Assembly: GCA_963773085.1 (NCBI GenBank)
Contig: CAVYZS010000018.1
Location: 682,001-746,000, forward strand
Origin: JAENVT01 sp963773085
GTDB taxonomy: Bacteria > Actinomycetota > Acidimicrobiia > Acidimicrobiales > Ilumatobacteraceae
Reading direction: 5' to 3'
Length of the DNA stretch: 64,000 nt
Position numbers and translations under genes: made by a program. Below the pieces are notes generated by a model. That model did no database searches. It was not told where the DNA came from and worked only from the letters and a program-made list of their open reading frames with translations. Shown in pieces: positions 43,695 to 52,356 of the stretch (within the stretch, counting starts at the first letter, position 1; each line of letters opens with the position of its first letter).

Positions 43695-45653
43695 TCAATC
43701 GAGCACCGAAGCGAGGTGCCACGCCTGCCGCGTGGCGAACACCATGCGACGCGGTGCATACGCATCACCGAGGAGGTGGATGTTCGGACGGACGTCCTTC
43801 AATGACAGGTACAGCTCGTTGTCGGGCACCGCACCACACGCCAGCACCACGCTGTCGACGCCTTCGATCACCCATCGTCGATTGCTGTAACTGTGTGCCA
43901 CGTGGACGCGACCGGGCTCGACACCGACGAGGCGAGCCATCGGTTCGAATCGCGCACCTTCGATATCGAGCCGGGCCAGAACAGCGCCCACCGTGTACTT
44001 GCCGACGAGTGGTGACGGACCGTTGGTGCGGTAGGTGACGGTCACTCGATGGCCGAGCCCACTGAGATGGTCAGCCACAGCCAACGGAGCGGCGCGATCG
44101 TCCTCCGACACCACCACCACGTGACTGCCGAGCGCGGCCGCTCCGGCCAAGACGTCGGCTGCCTGATGTACGAAAGGCAGCCCGATGCCCGGCACGTCGA
44201 TGGTGCGGGGAAGCGCACCAGTCGCCACGACGACCACGCCGGGGTCGATCACATCGATGTCTTGGAGGGTGGCCTCATGGTCCAACTCCACTTTCACACC
44301 GAGGCGACGCAAGCGGTCCTGCTGCCACCGGATCCACTCTGCATAACGGGTGTTCATCCGCGCCTTGGCGGCGATCGCCAACTGCCCACCGAGGTGCGGA
44401 TTGCGTTCCCAGAGGGTCACTCGGTGTCCACGAAGCGTGGCGAGTGCAGCGAACTCGCTGCCTGCAGGACCACCACCGATCACCAGCACACGCTGCGATC
44501 GCTTGACCCGCGGCAGCGCGCCCACGTGCTCGTTGCCGGCATGCGGGTTGGCTGCGCAGGCGAACGGCAGTCCCTCGACGACACGTCGATCGATGCAGTC
44601 GTTGACACCGACACAGGGGCGGATCTGCTCGCTCAGCCCGCGTCGCGCCTTGCTGATGATGTCGGGATCAGCGATCGTCGCTCTGGCGAACCCGACGAGA
44701 TCGGCGTGGCCATCGGCTAGCACGCGTTCCGCGGAGTCGATGCTGAACACCCTGCCGACATACACAACTGGGAGATCCGTCGCCTGCTTGGCCTCCCCAC
44801 ACAACTCGGCCCATTCCGCTTCGCCGTACACGCCCGGAGGGATGTAGCTGACCGTGCCCCAGTTGCCTCCGACATCCAGACTGAAGTAGTCGATCGTCCC
44901 ATCGGTGGTGAATGCGGCGAGCAGTTGTTGACAATCGGCGATCTCGTAGCCACCTTCGATCATCTCATCGAGGCACAGACGCAAGCCGAGTGTGATCGGC
45001 CGGTCGACCGTGCTGCGGATGGTCTCGACGATCTCGCGGACGAGGCGGCGGCGGTTCTCGGCGTTGCCGCCGTAGCGGTCGGTGCGTTGGTTGGTCAATG
45101 GCGACAGGAACCACTGCAAGACGTCATCGTGGTTGGCGTGTAACTCGATGGCATCGGCCCCGGCCTCCGCGGCAAGCGCCGCCGACTCGCCATACTCGCG
45201 GATCAGCCAGTGGACCTCGTCGATGTCGAGAGGATGAGGGATGCGGTGATCGGCGTAACCCGACAACGTGGGCGATGGCGCGATCGGCATGCCGCCCTGC
45301 AACACGAACTGGACCGAACCGAACCCGCCCGCAGCGTGGACCCGGTTGAAGTATTCGCCGGTGCGTTCGACGTACTTCGGATGGCGGAACAAGCCCGGTC
45401 CGTTGGAACCGACACCGGTCGGTTCGAATCCCGGGATCAACGGGTTGCGAACGAAATTCGGCCCGCCACCGATCCACTGCACCCCTCCTTTGACCCGTGC
45501 GACCCAGTAGCTGCAGTGTCGATCGAAGAGCTCGTCCGACTCCAGCAGACGGCCGCCGCCGCCCGAGTGAGGCGGCACGACGAGTCGATGGTCGAGTTGC
45601 ATCGTGCCGACACGGATCGGCTCGAAGGCGTGCGTCGGCATCGGGTTCTCCAT
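43695..45653 (-). CDS. NADH:flavin oxidoreductase (old yellow enzyme / dienoyl-CoA reductase family)
   Basis: This 652-residue protein has an N-terminal FMN TIM barrel (HANHDDVLQWFLSPLTNQRTDRYGG). A cluster region and a C-terminal FAD/NAD domain with VLVIGGGPAGSEFAALA follow. This is the layout of 2,4-dienoyl-CoA reductase and trimethylamine-dehydrogenase-like enzymes. The iron-sulfur region reads RPCVGVNDC...FACAANP: the second cysteine of the usual CxGCNxC is valine, so a normal [4Fe-4S] cluster is doubtful. The substrate is unknown. The ATG is at 45653, and the helicase is convergent downstream. Confidence 0.85.
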   Translation of the reverse strand: MENPMPTHAFEPIRVGTMQLDHRLVVPPHSGGGGRLLESDELFDRHCSYWVARVKGGVQWIGGGPNFVRNPLIPGFEPTGVGSNGPGLFRHPKYVERTGEYFNRVHAAGGFGSVQFVLQGGMPIAPSPTLSGYADHRIPHPLDIDEVHWLIREYGESAALAAEAGADAIELHANHDDVLQWFLSPLTNQRTDRYGGNAENRRRLVREIVETIRSTVDRPITLGLRLCLDEMIEGGYEIADCQQLLAAFTTDGTIDYFSLDVGGNWGTVSYIPPGVYGEAEWAELCGEAKQATDLPVVYVGRVFSIDSAERVLADGHADLVGFARATIADPDIISKARRGLSEQIRPCVGVNDCIDRRVVEGLPFACAANPHAGNEHVGALPRVKRSQRVLVIGGGPAGSEFAALATLRGHRVTLWERNPHLGGQLAIAAKARMNTRYAEWIRWQQDRLRRLGVKVELDHEATLQDIDVIDPGVVVVATGALPRTIDVPGIGLPFVHQAADVLAGAAALGSHVVVVSEDDRAAPLAVADHLSGLGHRVTVTYRTNGPSPLVGKYTVGAVLARLDIEGARFEPMARLVGVEPGRVHVAHSYSNRRWVIEGVDSVVLACGAVPDNELYLSLKDVRPNIHLLGDAYAPRRMVFATRQAWHLASVLD

Positions 45654-45703
45654 ACCCAGCCACAGTAGGTTTCCGCGGCTGCCCGAGCACGGTCGACAAG
45701 GAG

Positions 45704-46237
45704 TCAGGGTCGATGTGTGGAGACCGAGTCCGTTCTCCAGACCAGCTCATCGTCGACCACTTCGTCGGTTCGTCGCAAGCCTGCATGAGCGGCGACTCCG
45801 GCCGACGAATCGTGATCGGCACGAATGTGCGCAACGATCGACTCGACGCCCTGCTCAGCGAGCCATCCGACCAGAGCCGCCGCTGCTTCTCCTGCGTAGC
45901 CCCGTCGCTGCCAAGGGGTACCGACGATCCACGCCACGAACCCCGTCGATGAGCCATCCGACGTCACGACAGTTGCCTGCACCGTGCCGATCGCCGTGGC
46001 ATCGGCGCGCCGACGAACGACCCAGTTGAGCCACAGTTCGGAGCTCGAACCCGAACCCCGTGTCAAGGCCGCGAAGCGAGCGCGCAGCTCACCAAGGGTG
46101 GCTGGCTGTCCGCCGGTGAACTCGTACAGAGCCGGATCACCCAACACGATCACCATCTCCTCGGCATCGTCGACACGAAGCGGATGGAGTGCGAGACGCG
46201 CCGTGACCATCGTGGAGGCCTCGACAGGACCACTCAT
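45704..46237 (-). CDS. GNAT-family N-acetyltransferase
   Basis: This 177-residue protein has the GNAT layout RLALHPLRVDDAEEMVIVL, AWIVGTPWQRRGYAGEAAAALVGWL (the acetyl-CoA-binding Q/RxxGxG/A) and HIRADHDSSAGVAAHAGLRRT. It resembles RimJ/RimL-type acetyltransferases that act on small molecules or ribosomal proteins. The target is unknown. The ATG is at 46237; the quinone-oxidoreductase-like gene lies divergent upstream. Confidence 0.85.
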   Translation of the reverse strand: MSGPVEASTMVTARLALHPLRVDDAEEMVIVLGDPALYEFTGGQPATLGELRARFAALTRGSGSSSELWLNWVVRRRADATAIGTVQATVVTSDGSSTGFVAWIVGTPWQRRGYAGEAAAALVGWLAEQGVESIVAHIRADHDSSAGVAAHAGLRRTDEVVDDELVWRTDSVSTHRP

Positions 46238-46330
46238 CCCAGAACCCTAGCGAAGCTCGGACGCGACGAAAATGGAGTCACCGTTGGGCGCAACAATAGG
46301 GTGGGTGTGTCGCCGACCGAGGAGAACCAC

Positions 46331-47359
46331 GTGGGCAACCCAGATGTCACCAGAGCCGTATTCCTCAAGAGGCGCACCGCCCAGTCCGGTCCGGTGCACG
46401 ACGACTTCGAAATCCGTGAACTGGACCTCCGGGCGTTGAGGCCCGGCGAGTTGCTGGTGCGCAACGCCTACATGAGCGTCGACCCGTCGATGCGTGGACG
46501 GCTGGAGGCAACCGAGAAGCACTACACCACCAACTTCGTCGTCGACCAGGCGCTCGATGGCTCGGCGATCGGGCAGGTGATCGACAGCGCCGACCCTTCC
46601 ATCGCGGTTGGCGCGTACGTGCGCCACAGGATGGGATGGCGCGAGCACGCCATCATCCAGGCCAGCACGGCAACGGTCGTCGATGTGGGCGTCGCTCCGC
46701 TCAACACCTGGCTCGGAATCTTGGGCCAGACGGGCTTCACTGCCTGGGCCGGACTGTTGCGCACGGCCGAGTTCAAGGCTGGCGAAGCAGTTTTCGTATC
46801 TGCCGCTGCCGGCGCCGTCGGTACTGCAGTCGGTCAGTTCGCCCGCCTCCTCGGAGCATCACGGGTCGTCGGGAGCGCAGGCGGCGAGGCGAAGCGGGCC
46901 GTGCTCGTCGACGAGCTGGGCTTCGATGATGCCTTCGATTACCGCGCCGGCCCAGCGGACGAACAGCTGAAGCGTGTGGCGCCCGAGGGTATCGACGTGT
47001 ACTTCGACAACGTCGGCGGCGACCAACTGATCGCTGCCCTCGATTCACTCCGCCTCAACGGCCGAGTCGCATTGTGCGGGATGATCTCGAACTTCGACGC
47101 AGCAAACCCAAGCAACGACATCAGCAAGCTCATCAGCGTCGTGCTCAAGCGCCTCACCATTCGCGGCTTCATCGTGCGCGACCACGAGGACATGCGACCA
47201 GAGTTCGAGCGCCAGGTCTCCGAGTGGTTGAGGGACGGCACGGTGATCTCGAAAGAGACGGTCTACGAGGGCTTGGAGACCGCCGTCGAGGCACTCTTCG
47301 GCGTGATGTCCGGGGCCAACGTCGGCAAGATGCTGGTGAAGCTGGACGCGCCATCATGA
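46331..47359 (+). CDS. NADP-dependent oxidoreductase (MDR family, CurA/PTGR-like)
   Basis: This 342-residue zinc-free medium-chain reductase has NAYMSVDPSMRGRL, GILGQTGFTAWAGLL, VSAAAGAVGTAVGQFARLLGA (the NADP-binding glycine motif), YFDNVGGDQL and CGMISNFDA. This pattern belongs to the leukotriene-B4/prostaglandin reductase and CurA group, which reduces alpha-beta-unsaturated ketones. The GTG at 46331 has GAGGAG six bases upstream. It is followed by an epimerase gene 24 bases on. Confidence 0.88.
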   Translation: MGNPDVTRAVFLKRRTAQSGPVHDDFEIRELDLRALRPGELLVRNAYMSVDPSMRGRLEATEKHYTTNFVVDQALDGSAIGQVIDSADPSIAVGAYVRHRMGWREHAIIQASTATVVDVGVAPLNTWLGILGQTGFTAWAGLLRTAEFKAGEAVFVSAAAGAVGTAVGQFARLLGASRVVGSAGGEAKRAVLVDELGFDDAFDYRAGPADEQLKRVAPEGIDVYFDNVGGDQLIAALDSLRLNGRVALCGMISNFDAANPSNDISKLISVVLKRLTIRGFIVRDHEDMRPEFERQVSEWLRDGTVISKETVYEGLETAVEALFGVMSGANVGKMLVKLDAPS

Positions 47360-47383
47360 GATCGCTCGTGTGAGGTCGGCGGC

Positions 47384-48397
47384 GTGAAGTCGCTCGTCCT
47401 CGGTGGGTCGGTCTTCGTCGGCAAGCGCCTGGTCGCGGCGCTGGTCGAGGCCGGGCACGAGGTCGCCGTGCTGAACCGCGGTCGCACCCCGGTCACACCA
47501 CCGGCAGGGGTCAGAAACCTCGTTGCCGATCGAACAGACCTCGAGTCGATGCATGCCGCGCTCGGTGCGGCGCAATGGGACGCCGTGTTCGACGTGTCGG
47601 GGTTCGTGATGGCCGCCGGTGGCAGCGACATCGATGGGTTGCTCGATCTCTTCGATGGTCGCGTCGGCGCCTACATCTACGTGAGCTCGATCATGGCGTA
47701 CGACCAGTCGTTGGTCGGTGTGTTCCCATGGACCGAGGACATGCCGGTGAATCCCGAAGGCCCGGCCGGCTACGGAGGTTTCAAGGCGATGGCCGAGCGG
47801 GCCATGCTGAAACGACACATGACCCACGACTTTCCTGTCGTTGTCGTGCGGCCGGCGGCGATCTATGGACCCGAGAACAACATCTACGACATGGAGACGC
47901 CGATGTTCCTGCGGCTCCTGCAGCATCGACCGATCCTGCTTCCTCACGGCGGGTTGGTCGTGAGTTCCTATGGTCATGTCGACGATCTCGTCGGGTTCAT
48001 GATGGTTGCGGCGATGACCCCGTCGGCACAGGGCGAGATATTCAACGTCACGACAGGCGCGGTCAGCTCGCGGCGGTATGTCACGACGCTCGCCGAGATC
48101 GTCGGGGTCGATCCGAATATCGTCGACCTCCCCGACGATGTGCTGAACTCAACGACCATGCCTCTGTTCAGTCACCTCTTCGGTGCGCGTCACCACGCCG
48201 AGTTGAGCACCACGAAGGCCGATTCTGTGCTACGGCCGAGTCAGGGCTTCCGAGACGGCCACGAGACGACGTACCAGTGGTTCCTGTCGCAGGGGTGGGC
48301 CGATCGAACCGAACCGCTGGTTGACCCCGTGTGGCGAGCAACGTGGAACTTCAAGGCCGAGCGAGACATGGCGGCACGACTGGCGGCACTCCGATGA
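47384..48397 (+). CDS. NAD-dependent epimerase/dehydratase
   Basis: This 337-residue extended SDR has LGGSVFVGKRLVAALVEAG at the N-terminus, in place of GxxGxxG. It also has YVSSIMAYDQS and YGGFKAMAE (where YxxxK is slightly altered), VVRPAAIYGPENN and a C-terminal helix. It resembles the plant CSP41-like/NAD(P)H-binding epimerases. The substrate is unknown, perhaps a nucleotide sugar. The GTG start follows the MDR gene, and its stop overlaps the next ATG (ATGA). Confidence 0.8.
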   Translation: MKSLVLGGSVFVGKRLVAALVEAGHEVAVLNRGRTPVTPPAGVRNLVADRTDLESMHAALGAAQWDAVFDVSGFVMAAGGSDIDGLLDLFDGRVGAYIYVSSIMAYDQSLVGVFPWTEDMPVNPEGPAGYGGFKAMAERAMLKRHMTHDFPVVVVRPAAIYGPENNIYDMETPMFLRLLQHRPILLPHGGLVVSSYGHVDDLVGFMMVAAMTPSAQGEIFNVTTGAVSSRRYVTTLAEIVGVDPNIVDLPDDVLNSTTMPLFSHLFGARHHAELSTTKADSVLRPSQGFRDGHETTYQWFLSQGWADRTEPLVDPVWRATWNFKAERDMAARLAALR

Positions 48398-48756
48398 GCG
48401 GCCGCCCGAGCGACGCGGCGTTGTGGGCCTCGATGGCCGAGACGCTGCGCGACACTGTGTTGCCCAACCTCACTGATCCCTACGCGCGCAACGCCACCAT
48501 TCAGCTGATCGGACTTGCCGCCTACGCCCGCCATCGCGGCACGGACCCGACGCGCCGCCGTCTCGAGGAACTCGCCGCCGTCCTCGGACCCGCTGCGGGC
48601 CAAGACGTGCTGCGGTCGTGCATCGCTGTGCTCGCCGACCCGTACCATCGCATGCACACTCCGATCCGCGAGATCCTCGAGCGCCATCTCGACGATGATC
48701 TCGAATCCGAGGCGGTCCTACTGGAAGCATTCCGTGGCCAGGTGCCGCGTGGATGA
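48394..48756 (+). CDS. Small helical protein, DUF6285-like
   Basis: This 120-residue helical protein has ALWASMAETLRDTVLPNLTDPYARNATIQLIGLAAYARHRG. It matches my recollection of DUF6285, which is encoded beside aminoglycoside-phosphotransferase-like kinases and acyl-CoA dehydrogenases. It starts in the ATGA overlap with the epimerase gene and overlaps the next gene by eight bases. It is probably a small partner of the kinase-like protein; the function is unknown. Confidence 0.65.
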   Translation: MSGRPSDAALWASMAETLRDTVLPNLTDPYARNATIQLIGLAAYARHRGTDPTRRRLEELAAVLGPAAGQDVLRSCIAVLADPYHRMHTPIREILERHLDDDLESEAVLLEAFRGQVPRG

Positions 48757-49663
48757 GGGCCGGATCTCCGACTACCTGACGGCGCAGACCGGCGCGCCGG
48801 TCGAGGTTCGCTCTGTTCGTCGCCTGACGGTCGGACACTCGCGAGCGATGTTCGTCGTCGAGACCTCCGCCGGCCGGTTGGTGCTGCGAGTGGAACAAGG
48901 TGGCGTGTTCGGTACGTCCAGCGGGGACGAATTCAACCTCATGCAGTCGCTTCACGCCGCGGGCTTCCCAGTTGCCCAACCACGCTGGTACGAGCCCACG
49001 GGCGACGTGCTCGGCCAGCCGTTCTTCGTGATGGACTACGTCGACTCGACCCCGCCGGAGCACGAACGGGCGATGGATGAGGCAACCGCTGCGGCCTTCG
49101 TACGCACACTCGCAAGCCTCCACGCACTCGATCCCGCAAAGCACCTTCCCACCGTCGATCCCGCCCAGGCGACCCACATCGAGATCGAGCACTGGCGCAA
49201 CGTCGGCAAATCGGCCGGTGGTCCGCGGCTGCCGTTGCTGGATGCCGCGGAGATGTGGCTTCACCAGAACGCCCCGGTCGCTCCACGCGTCTCGTTGGTC
49301 CACGGTGATGCCGGGCCCGGCAATGTGCTGAGCGCCGATGGCGTCGTGGTGGCCCTGACCGATTGGGAGTTCGCCCACGTCGGCGATCCGGCCGAGGACT
49401 GGTCGTTCTGCCTTTCGATGCGCGGGTCACGGACGCTGTCGCGAGCGGCCTGGCTGGCGTTGTTCGAGCGCGAGGCCGGGGTGCGGATGAGTGACGCCCA
49501 GTGGACCTACTGGGAGGCGTTCAATCTCTTCAAGGGGGCGTGCGCAAATCGCACCTGTCTGGCCCTGTTCGAAGCCGGCACGAATCGTGCGCCGAACATG
49601 GCGATCATCGGAACGGCATTGCACCACACATTCCTTCGTCGCCTGGTCGACATGATCAAGTGA
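48749..49663 (+). CDS. Phosphotransferase of the APH/choline-kinase fold
   Basis: This 304-residue kinase-fold protein has VRSVRRLTVGHSRAMFVVE, LVLRVEQGG, the catalytic loop LVHGDAGPGNVL (HGDxxxxN) and the metal loop TDWEFAHVGDP. It is close to the actinobacterial group that includes the N-terminal part of ACAD10/11-like proteins, which phosphorylate small hydroxy-acyl compounds. That would fit a catabolic role, but this is inference. The start is GTG. It follows DUF6285, and an inverted repeat and SOS box lie 10 bases beyond its stop. Confidence 0.83.
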   Translation: MDEGRISDYLTAQTGAPVEVRSVRRLTVGHSRAMFVVETSAGRLVLRVEQGGVFGTSSGDEFNLMQSLHAAGFPVAQPRWYEPTGDVLGQPFFVMDYVDSTPPEHERAMDEATAAAFVRTLASLHALDPAKHLPTVDPAQATHIEIEHWRNVGKSAGGPRLPLLDAAEMWLHQNAPVAPRVSLVHGDAGPGNVLSADGVVVALTDWEFAHVGDPAEDWSFCLSMRGSRTLSRAAWLALFEREAGVRMSDAQWTYWEAFNLFKGACANRTCLALFEAGTNRAPNMAIIGTALHHTFLRRLVDMIK

Positions 49664-49673
49664 AGAAAGTCCT

Positions 49674-49691
49674 GATTGTCATTTGACAATC
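49674..49691. promoter_or_regulatory. Inverted repeat overlapping a -35 element
   Basis: GATTGTCATTTGACAATC has 8-base arms around a TT centre. It includes TTGACA (49683-49688), a consensus -35 that lies 17 bases from TAGTGT (49706-49711), a plausible -10. It is an additional operator candidate for the HNH-relic promoter. Confidence 0.55.
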
Positions 49692-49699
49692 GCAAAAAC

Positions 49700-49715
49700 T
49701 CGAACTAGTGTTCGA
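49700..49715. promoter_or_regulatory. LexA (SOS) box
   Basis: TCGAACTAGTGTTCGA is a perfect match to the gram-positive/actinobacterial LexA consensus TCGAAC-N4-GTTCGA. It overlaps the likely -10 and ends four bases before the HNH-relic ATG (49719), so LexA would block transcription there until DNA damage. Confidence 0.85.
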
Positions 49716-49718
49716 TTC

Positions 49719-50077
49719 ATGAGCTCTCCAGACATCGTCGAGCTGGTCGGACAACTGACCGCTACCGACGTGTCCGGCGGTGATGCCGATTGTTGCACGC
49801 GGGTGTTACAGGGACTGGCGCGACTGATCGCCTGGGCAGAGGCCGGCAAGGTCACCGTTGCCCGACGATTGGCGGTGTTGGCCGCCGAATCACCGATGAT
49901 CTTCCCCGAGCATGTTGTCGCTACAGCAACGCGTGTGTCGCTCGGTCAACCAAGCATCATCACTACGTCCACGACGGCGGCTGGCGAGTTCGGCTGTCCG
50001 CCAATCGCACCCTGACCATCACCCTTCCCGACGGCACCGCGATGTGCCACGGCCCACCCAGGGCACTCGCCGCATGA
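49719..50077 (+). pseudogene. Relic of a DUF222/HNH endonuclease (13E12-repeat type)
   Basis: The first 75 codons read as the DUF222 N-terminus (LARLIAWAEAGKVTVARRLAVLAAES, FPEHVVATATR). In the next frame the C-terminal end of the same family follows: HHHYVHDGGWRVRLSANRTLTITLPDGT, ending PPRALAA at 50077. The middle, with the HNH core (probably some 250 codons), is missing. The gene is therefore an internally deleted, frame-shifted remnant that keeps its SOS promoter. Members in mycobacteria are also reported to be LexA-controlled, which supports the match. A tail past 50015 in the first frame is not real coding. Confidence 0.75.
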
Positions 50078-50124
50078 GCGGCCGCGATGAAGTGCCGCCA
50101 ATCCCGCGAACCAGGAGAAACTCG

Positions 50125-50577
50125 ATGTTGAAGGTCTTCGTTTCCACGCAATCCACTCAAGGCGACGTGCCCGGTGATTTCTCGTTCGTCCCTGCTGGCG
50201 AACTTGTCGGGCGGTACTCCATAGTCTGCGACCTCGAAGGCCCGGACGGGTCGGGTTGCGGCTGCGGTCAAGCCTTCGGTGGCTTCGTCACTCACGCCGG
50301 TACGACGACGGCATTGGTCGTCGAACGCGATATGACCGAACTCGATTGGCGGGCAGAGCTCTTCCAAACATTGTCTGATACCGGGTGGGCCACGGCTATG
50401 AACAGCACCGACCTCGCCGAACTCGTTGATGAACTCGTCGAGCTCGACCTCGGTGCGGCGGGCAACCTTCCCGTTGGTACCGTCGTCGGTCGTCGGGCCT
50501 GGAACGACCGGCGCGGCACCGTCGACCACCTGCTGTGTCGGCAGCTCCCCCCGGAAGGTTCCCAGCAGGCCGCGTGA
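50125..50577 (+). CDS. Small protein of unknown function (resembles DUF7715)
   Basis: This 150-residue protein starts MLKVFVSTQSTQGDVPGDFSF. It has YSIVCDLEG with a Cys-rich segment (GSGCGCGQAFGGF), then TTTALVVERDMTELDWRAELFQTL. The beginning recalls the actinobacterial DUF7715 proteins, but this is from memory and tentative. GGAG precedes the ATG with good spacing. Its closeness to the SOS relic may be chance. No catalytic motif is seen. Confidence 0.55.
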   Translation: MLKVFVSTQSTQGDVPGDFSFVPAGELVGRYSIVCDLEGPDGSGCGCGQAFGGFVTHAGTTTALVVERDMTELDWRAELFQTLSDTGWATAMNSTDLAELVDELVELDLGAAGNLPVGTVVGRRAWNDRRGTVDHLLCRQLPPEGSQQAA

Positions 50578-50649
50578 CATCCGCCGCAGCGGACGGAGTG
50601 TTCATCTGGCCGCAAGAGTCATGAAACCTTGCCTCCGTACCCTGCCGGC

Positions 50650-51102
50650 ATGGACGAACCCAAGATCGCATCCAGAACATTGATCCTCATCGATCCGTCG
50701 AGCCCAGATGGCGAAGGCGGACTCAACGTGCTCACCGACGACGATCAGGCTGTCACGCTGCTGCTCACCCTTGACGGTCGCTCGGCGGCGTCGTTGCGCG
50801 AATTCGCCAAGGCCGAGAACATCGACGTGTCGATGGCCGGTCTGATCTACCTCGACCAGGTCGTATGCCGTGTCAGCATGCACACCGACGACATCGAGAC
50901 CATCTCGACATCCGGTTCCGATGCCGTGGGCGAGATCTTTCACGTGCTGCAACATCGAGCCGTGAGCCGCGTCATCCTGCCGGCCAGCCTGCCAGGTCTG
51001 GACGGCGGAGGCTTGGCAAAGCTCCTGCAAGTGTGCCCGGTGCCGGTCGTGGTGGCGCCACGAGCAGACGCCGGCGCGCCGGTGATCCCGATCGCTTCAT
51101 AG
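50650..51102 (+). CDS. Hypothetical protein
   Basis: This 150-residue soluble protein has an alternating strand/helix pattern: TLILIDPSSPDGEGGLNVLTDDD, DGRSAASLREFAKAENIDVSMAGLIY, and a C-terminal SRVILPASLPGLDGGGLAKLLQVCPVPVVVAPR. The last block is like the end of universal-stress-protein-like folds (strand followed by VVVVPR), but the nucleotide motif GxxGSxxR is absent. I do not recognise the family. The ATG is at 50650, a codon used in place of a longer leader. It stands alone between two unrelated genes. Confidence 0.5.
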   Translation: MDEPKIASRTLILIDPSSPDGEGGLNVLTDDDQAVTLLLTLDGRSAASLREFAKAENIDVSMAGLIYLDQVVCRVSMHTDDIETISTSGSDAVGEIFHVLQHRAVSRVILPASLPGLDGGGLAKLLQVCPVPVVVAPRADAGAPVIPIAS

Positions 51103-51133
51103 CGGCCGCGCCCGGCCTGCCAACATGGGCAGG

Positions 51134-51557
51134 ATGAGTACCCCAGTCCAGATCTCCGACCTTGTTCATCGCTACAGCGACGCCGTCGTGCGAAAGGACG
51201 CTGATCAGTGGGCGGCGACGTGGGCCCCGGATGCGCACTGGGACCTCGGCAGCGGGTCGGGTGATGAACGGCAGGCAAGCCATCGTCGAGTATTGGGTCG
51301 GCCGCATGGATGACTTCGACGTGGTTGTCCAGCTAGCCCACAACGGGCAGGCCACCGTCGACGGCGAGCGGGGCAGTGGTCGGTGGTACATCAGCGAGCA
51401 CATGCAACGTCGCGACGGCACGACAGGTCTGCTGCTGGCGTACTACGACGACGCCTACTCACTCGTCGACGGCCAGTGGCTGTTCGACAGCCGGTCGATC
51501 ACGGTTTTGTACCGCGGACCGGCGGATCTCGGCGCGCCGTTCTCCCCGGTGCCCTGA
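51134..51557 (+). pseudogene. SnoaL/NTF2-like protein with a frameshift
   Basis: Read across one frame change the protein is complete, about 141 residues: MSTPVQISDLVHRYSDAVVRKDADQWAATWAPDAHWDLGSG, then RVMNGRQAIVEYWVGRMDDF and a C-terminal SLVDGQWLFDSRSITVLYRG. The break is at about 51257 (GCGGGTCGGGTG, where removing the T restores the frame). It is a single-domain NTF2-like protein, related to the other SnoaL copies only in fold. It lies convergent with the SDR at 51561. Confidence 0.6.
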
Positions 51558-51560
51558 GCC

Positions 51561-52340
51561 CTAGGCCAACAGCGTGCCGCCGTGCACGTCGAGGACGGCA
51601 CCGTTGATGCCGCCACCCTCGTTCGAGGCCAGGAGCACCGCCATGGCGGCGACCTCCTCGACGGTGTTGAGTCGTTTGATCGATGCCTCTTGTGCGTACC
51701 CCTCGAGGAACGCCTCGTACGTCGTGCCCATCGCCTCCGCAGCCTGCGGTCCGGCCGTCTTCATGATGTCGGTCTCGATGGCTCCCGGACAGATCGCATT
51801 GCACGTGATGCCGGCCGCGCCGTACTCGAAGGCGACCGCACGCGTGAGCCCGTTGATCGCATGTTTGTTCGTGATGTAATGGGAGACCATCGCCTTGTTG
51901 ACGTGGCGGCCTTCGACGGAAGAGATGTTGATGATCCGACCCCAGCCGCTGCCCTCCATCTTCTGAAGCGCCCGGCGGGAGGCGTAGAACGTGGCGTTGA
52001 GGCACCAGTCGAGACACTCCTGCCAGGCTTCGTCCGTCATCTGCCCGACCGGCGCGAAGCCGCCGGAACCCCCGGCATTGTTGACCAGGATGTCGATCTT
52101 GCCGTACTTGTCGACGGTGCCGTCGATCAACGCGTTGATGTCGGCCTGGTTCCTCACATCGCCGGCGATGAAGTAGGCATTGCCGCCGGCGTTCATCTCG
52201 GCGAGGGCCTCCGCACCCTTCTCGGGTGTCTTGCCGTTGATCACCACCTTGGCCCCTTCCGCCAGGAACGCCTCGGCGATCCCCCGCCCGATCCCCCGCG
52301 TGCCGCCGGTGATGGCAGCGACTCGACCTTCAAGCCTCAT
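51561..52340 (-). CDS. Short-chain dehydrogenase (GGTR subfamily, third copy)
   Basis: This 259-residue SDR has TGGTRGIG, NNAGGSGGFAP, SSVEGRHVNKAMVSHYITNK, the loop IETDIMKTAGPQAAEAMGTTYEAFL and the end DVHGGTLLA, in which VDGG is VHGG. It belongs with the SDRs at 33902 and 34699, and like 34699 its start has an ACGTCAAAG site just upstream. It ends four bases from the frame-broken SnoaL gene. It is probably the distal member of the swivel-2 gene set. Confidence 0.84.
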   Translation of the reverse strand: MRLEGRVAAITGGTRGIGRGIAEAFLAEGAKVVINGKTPEKGAEALAEMNAGGNAYFIAGDVRNQADINALIDGTVDKYGKIDILVNNAGGSGGFAPVGQMTDEAWQECLDWCLNATFYASRRALQKMEGSGWGRIINISSVEGRHVNKAMVSHYITNKHAINGLTRAVAFEYGAAGITCNAICPGAIETDIMKTAGPQAAEAMGTTYEAFLEGYAQEASIKRLNTVEEVAAMAVLLASNEGGGINGAVLDVHGGTLLA

Positions 52341-52356
52341 GACCCCAGATCCTTTC

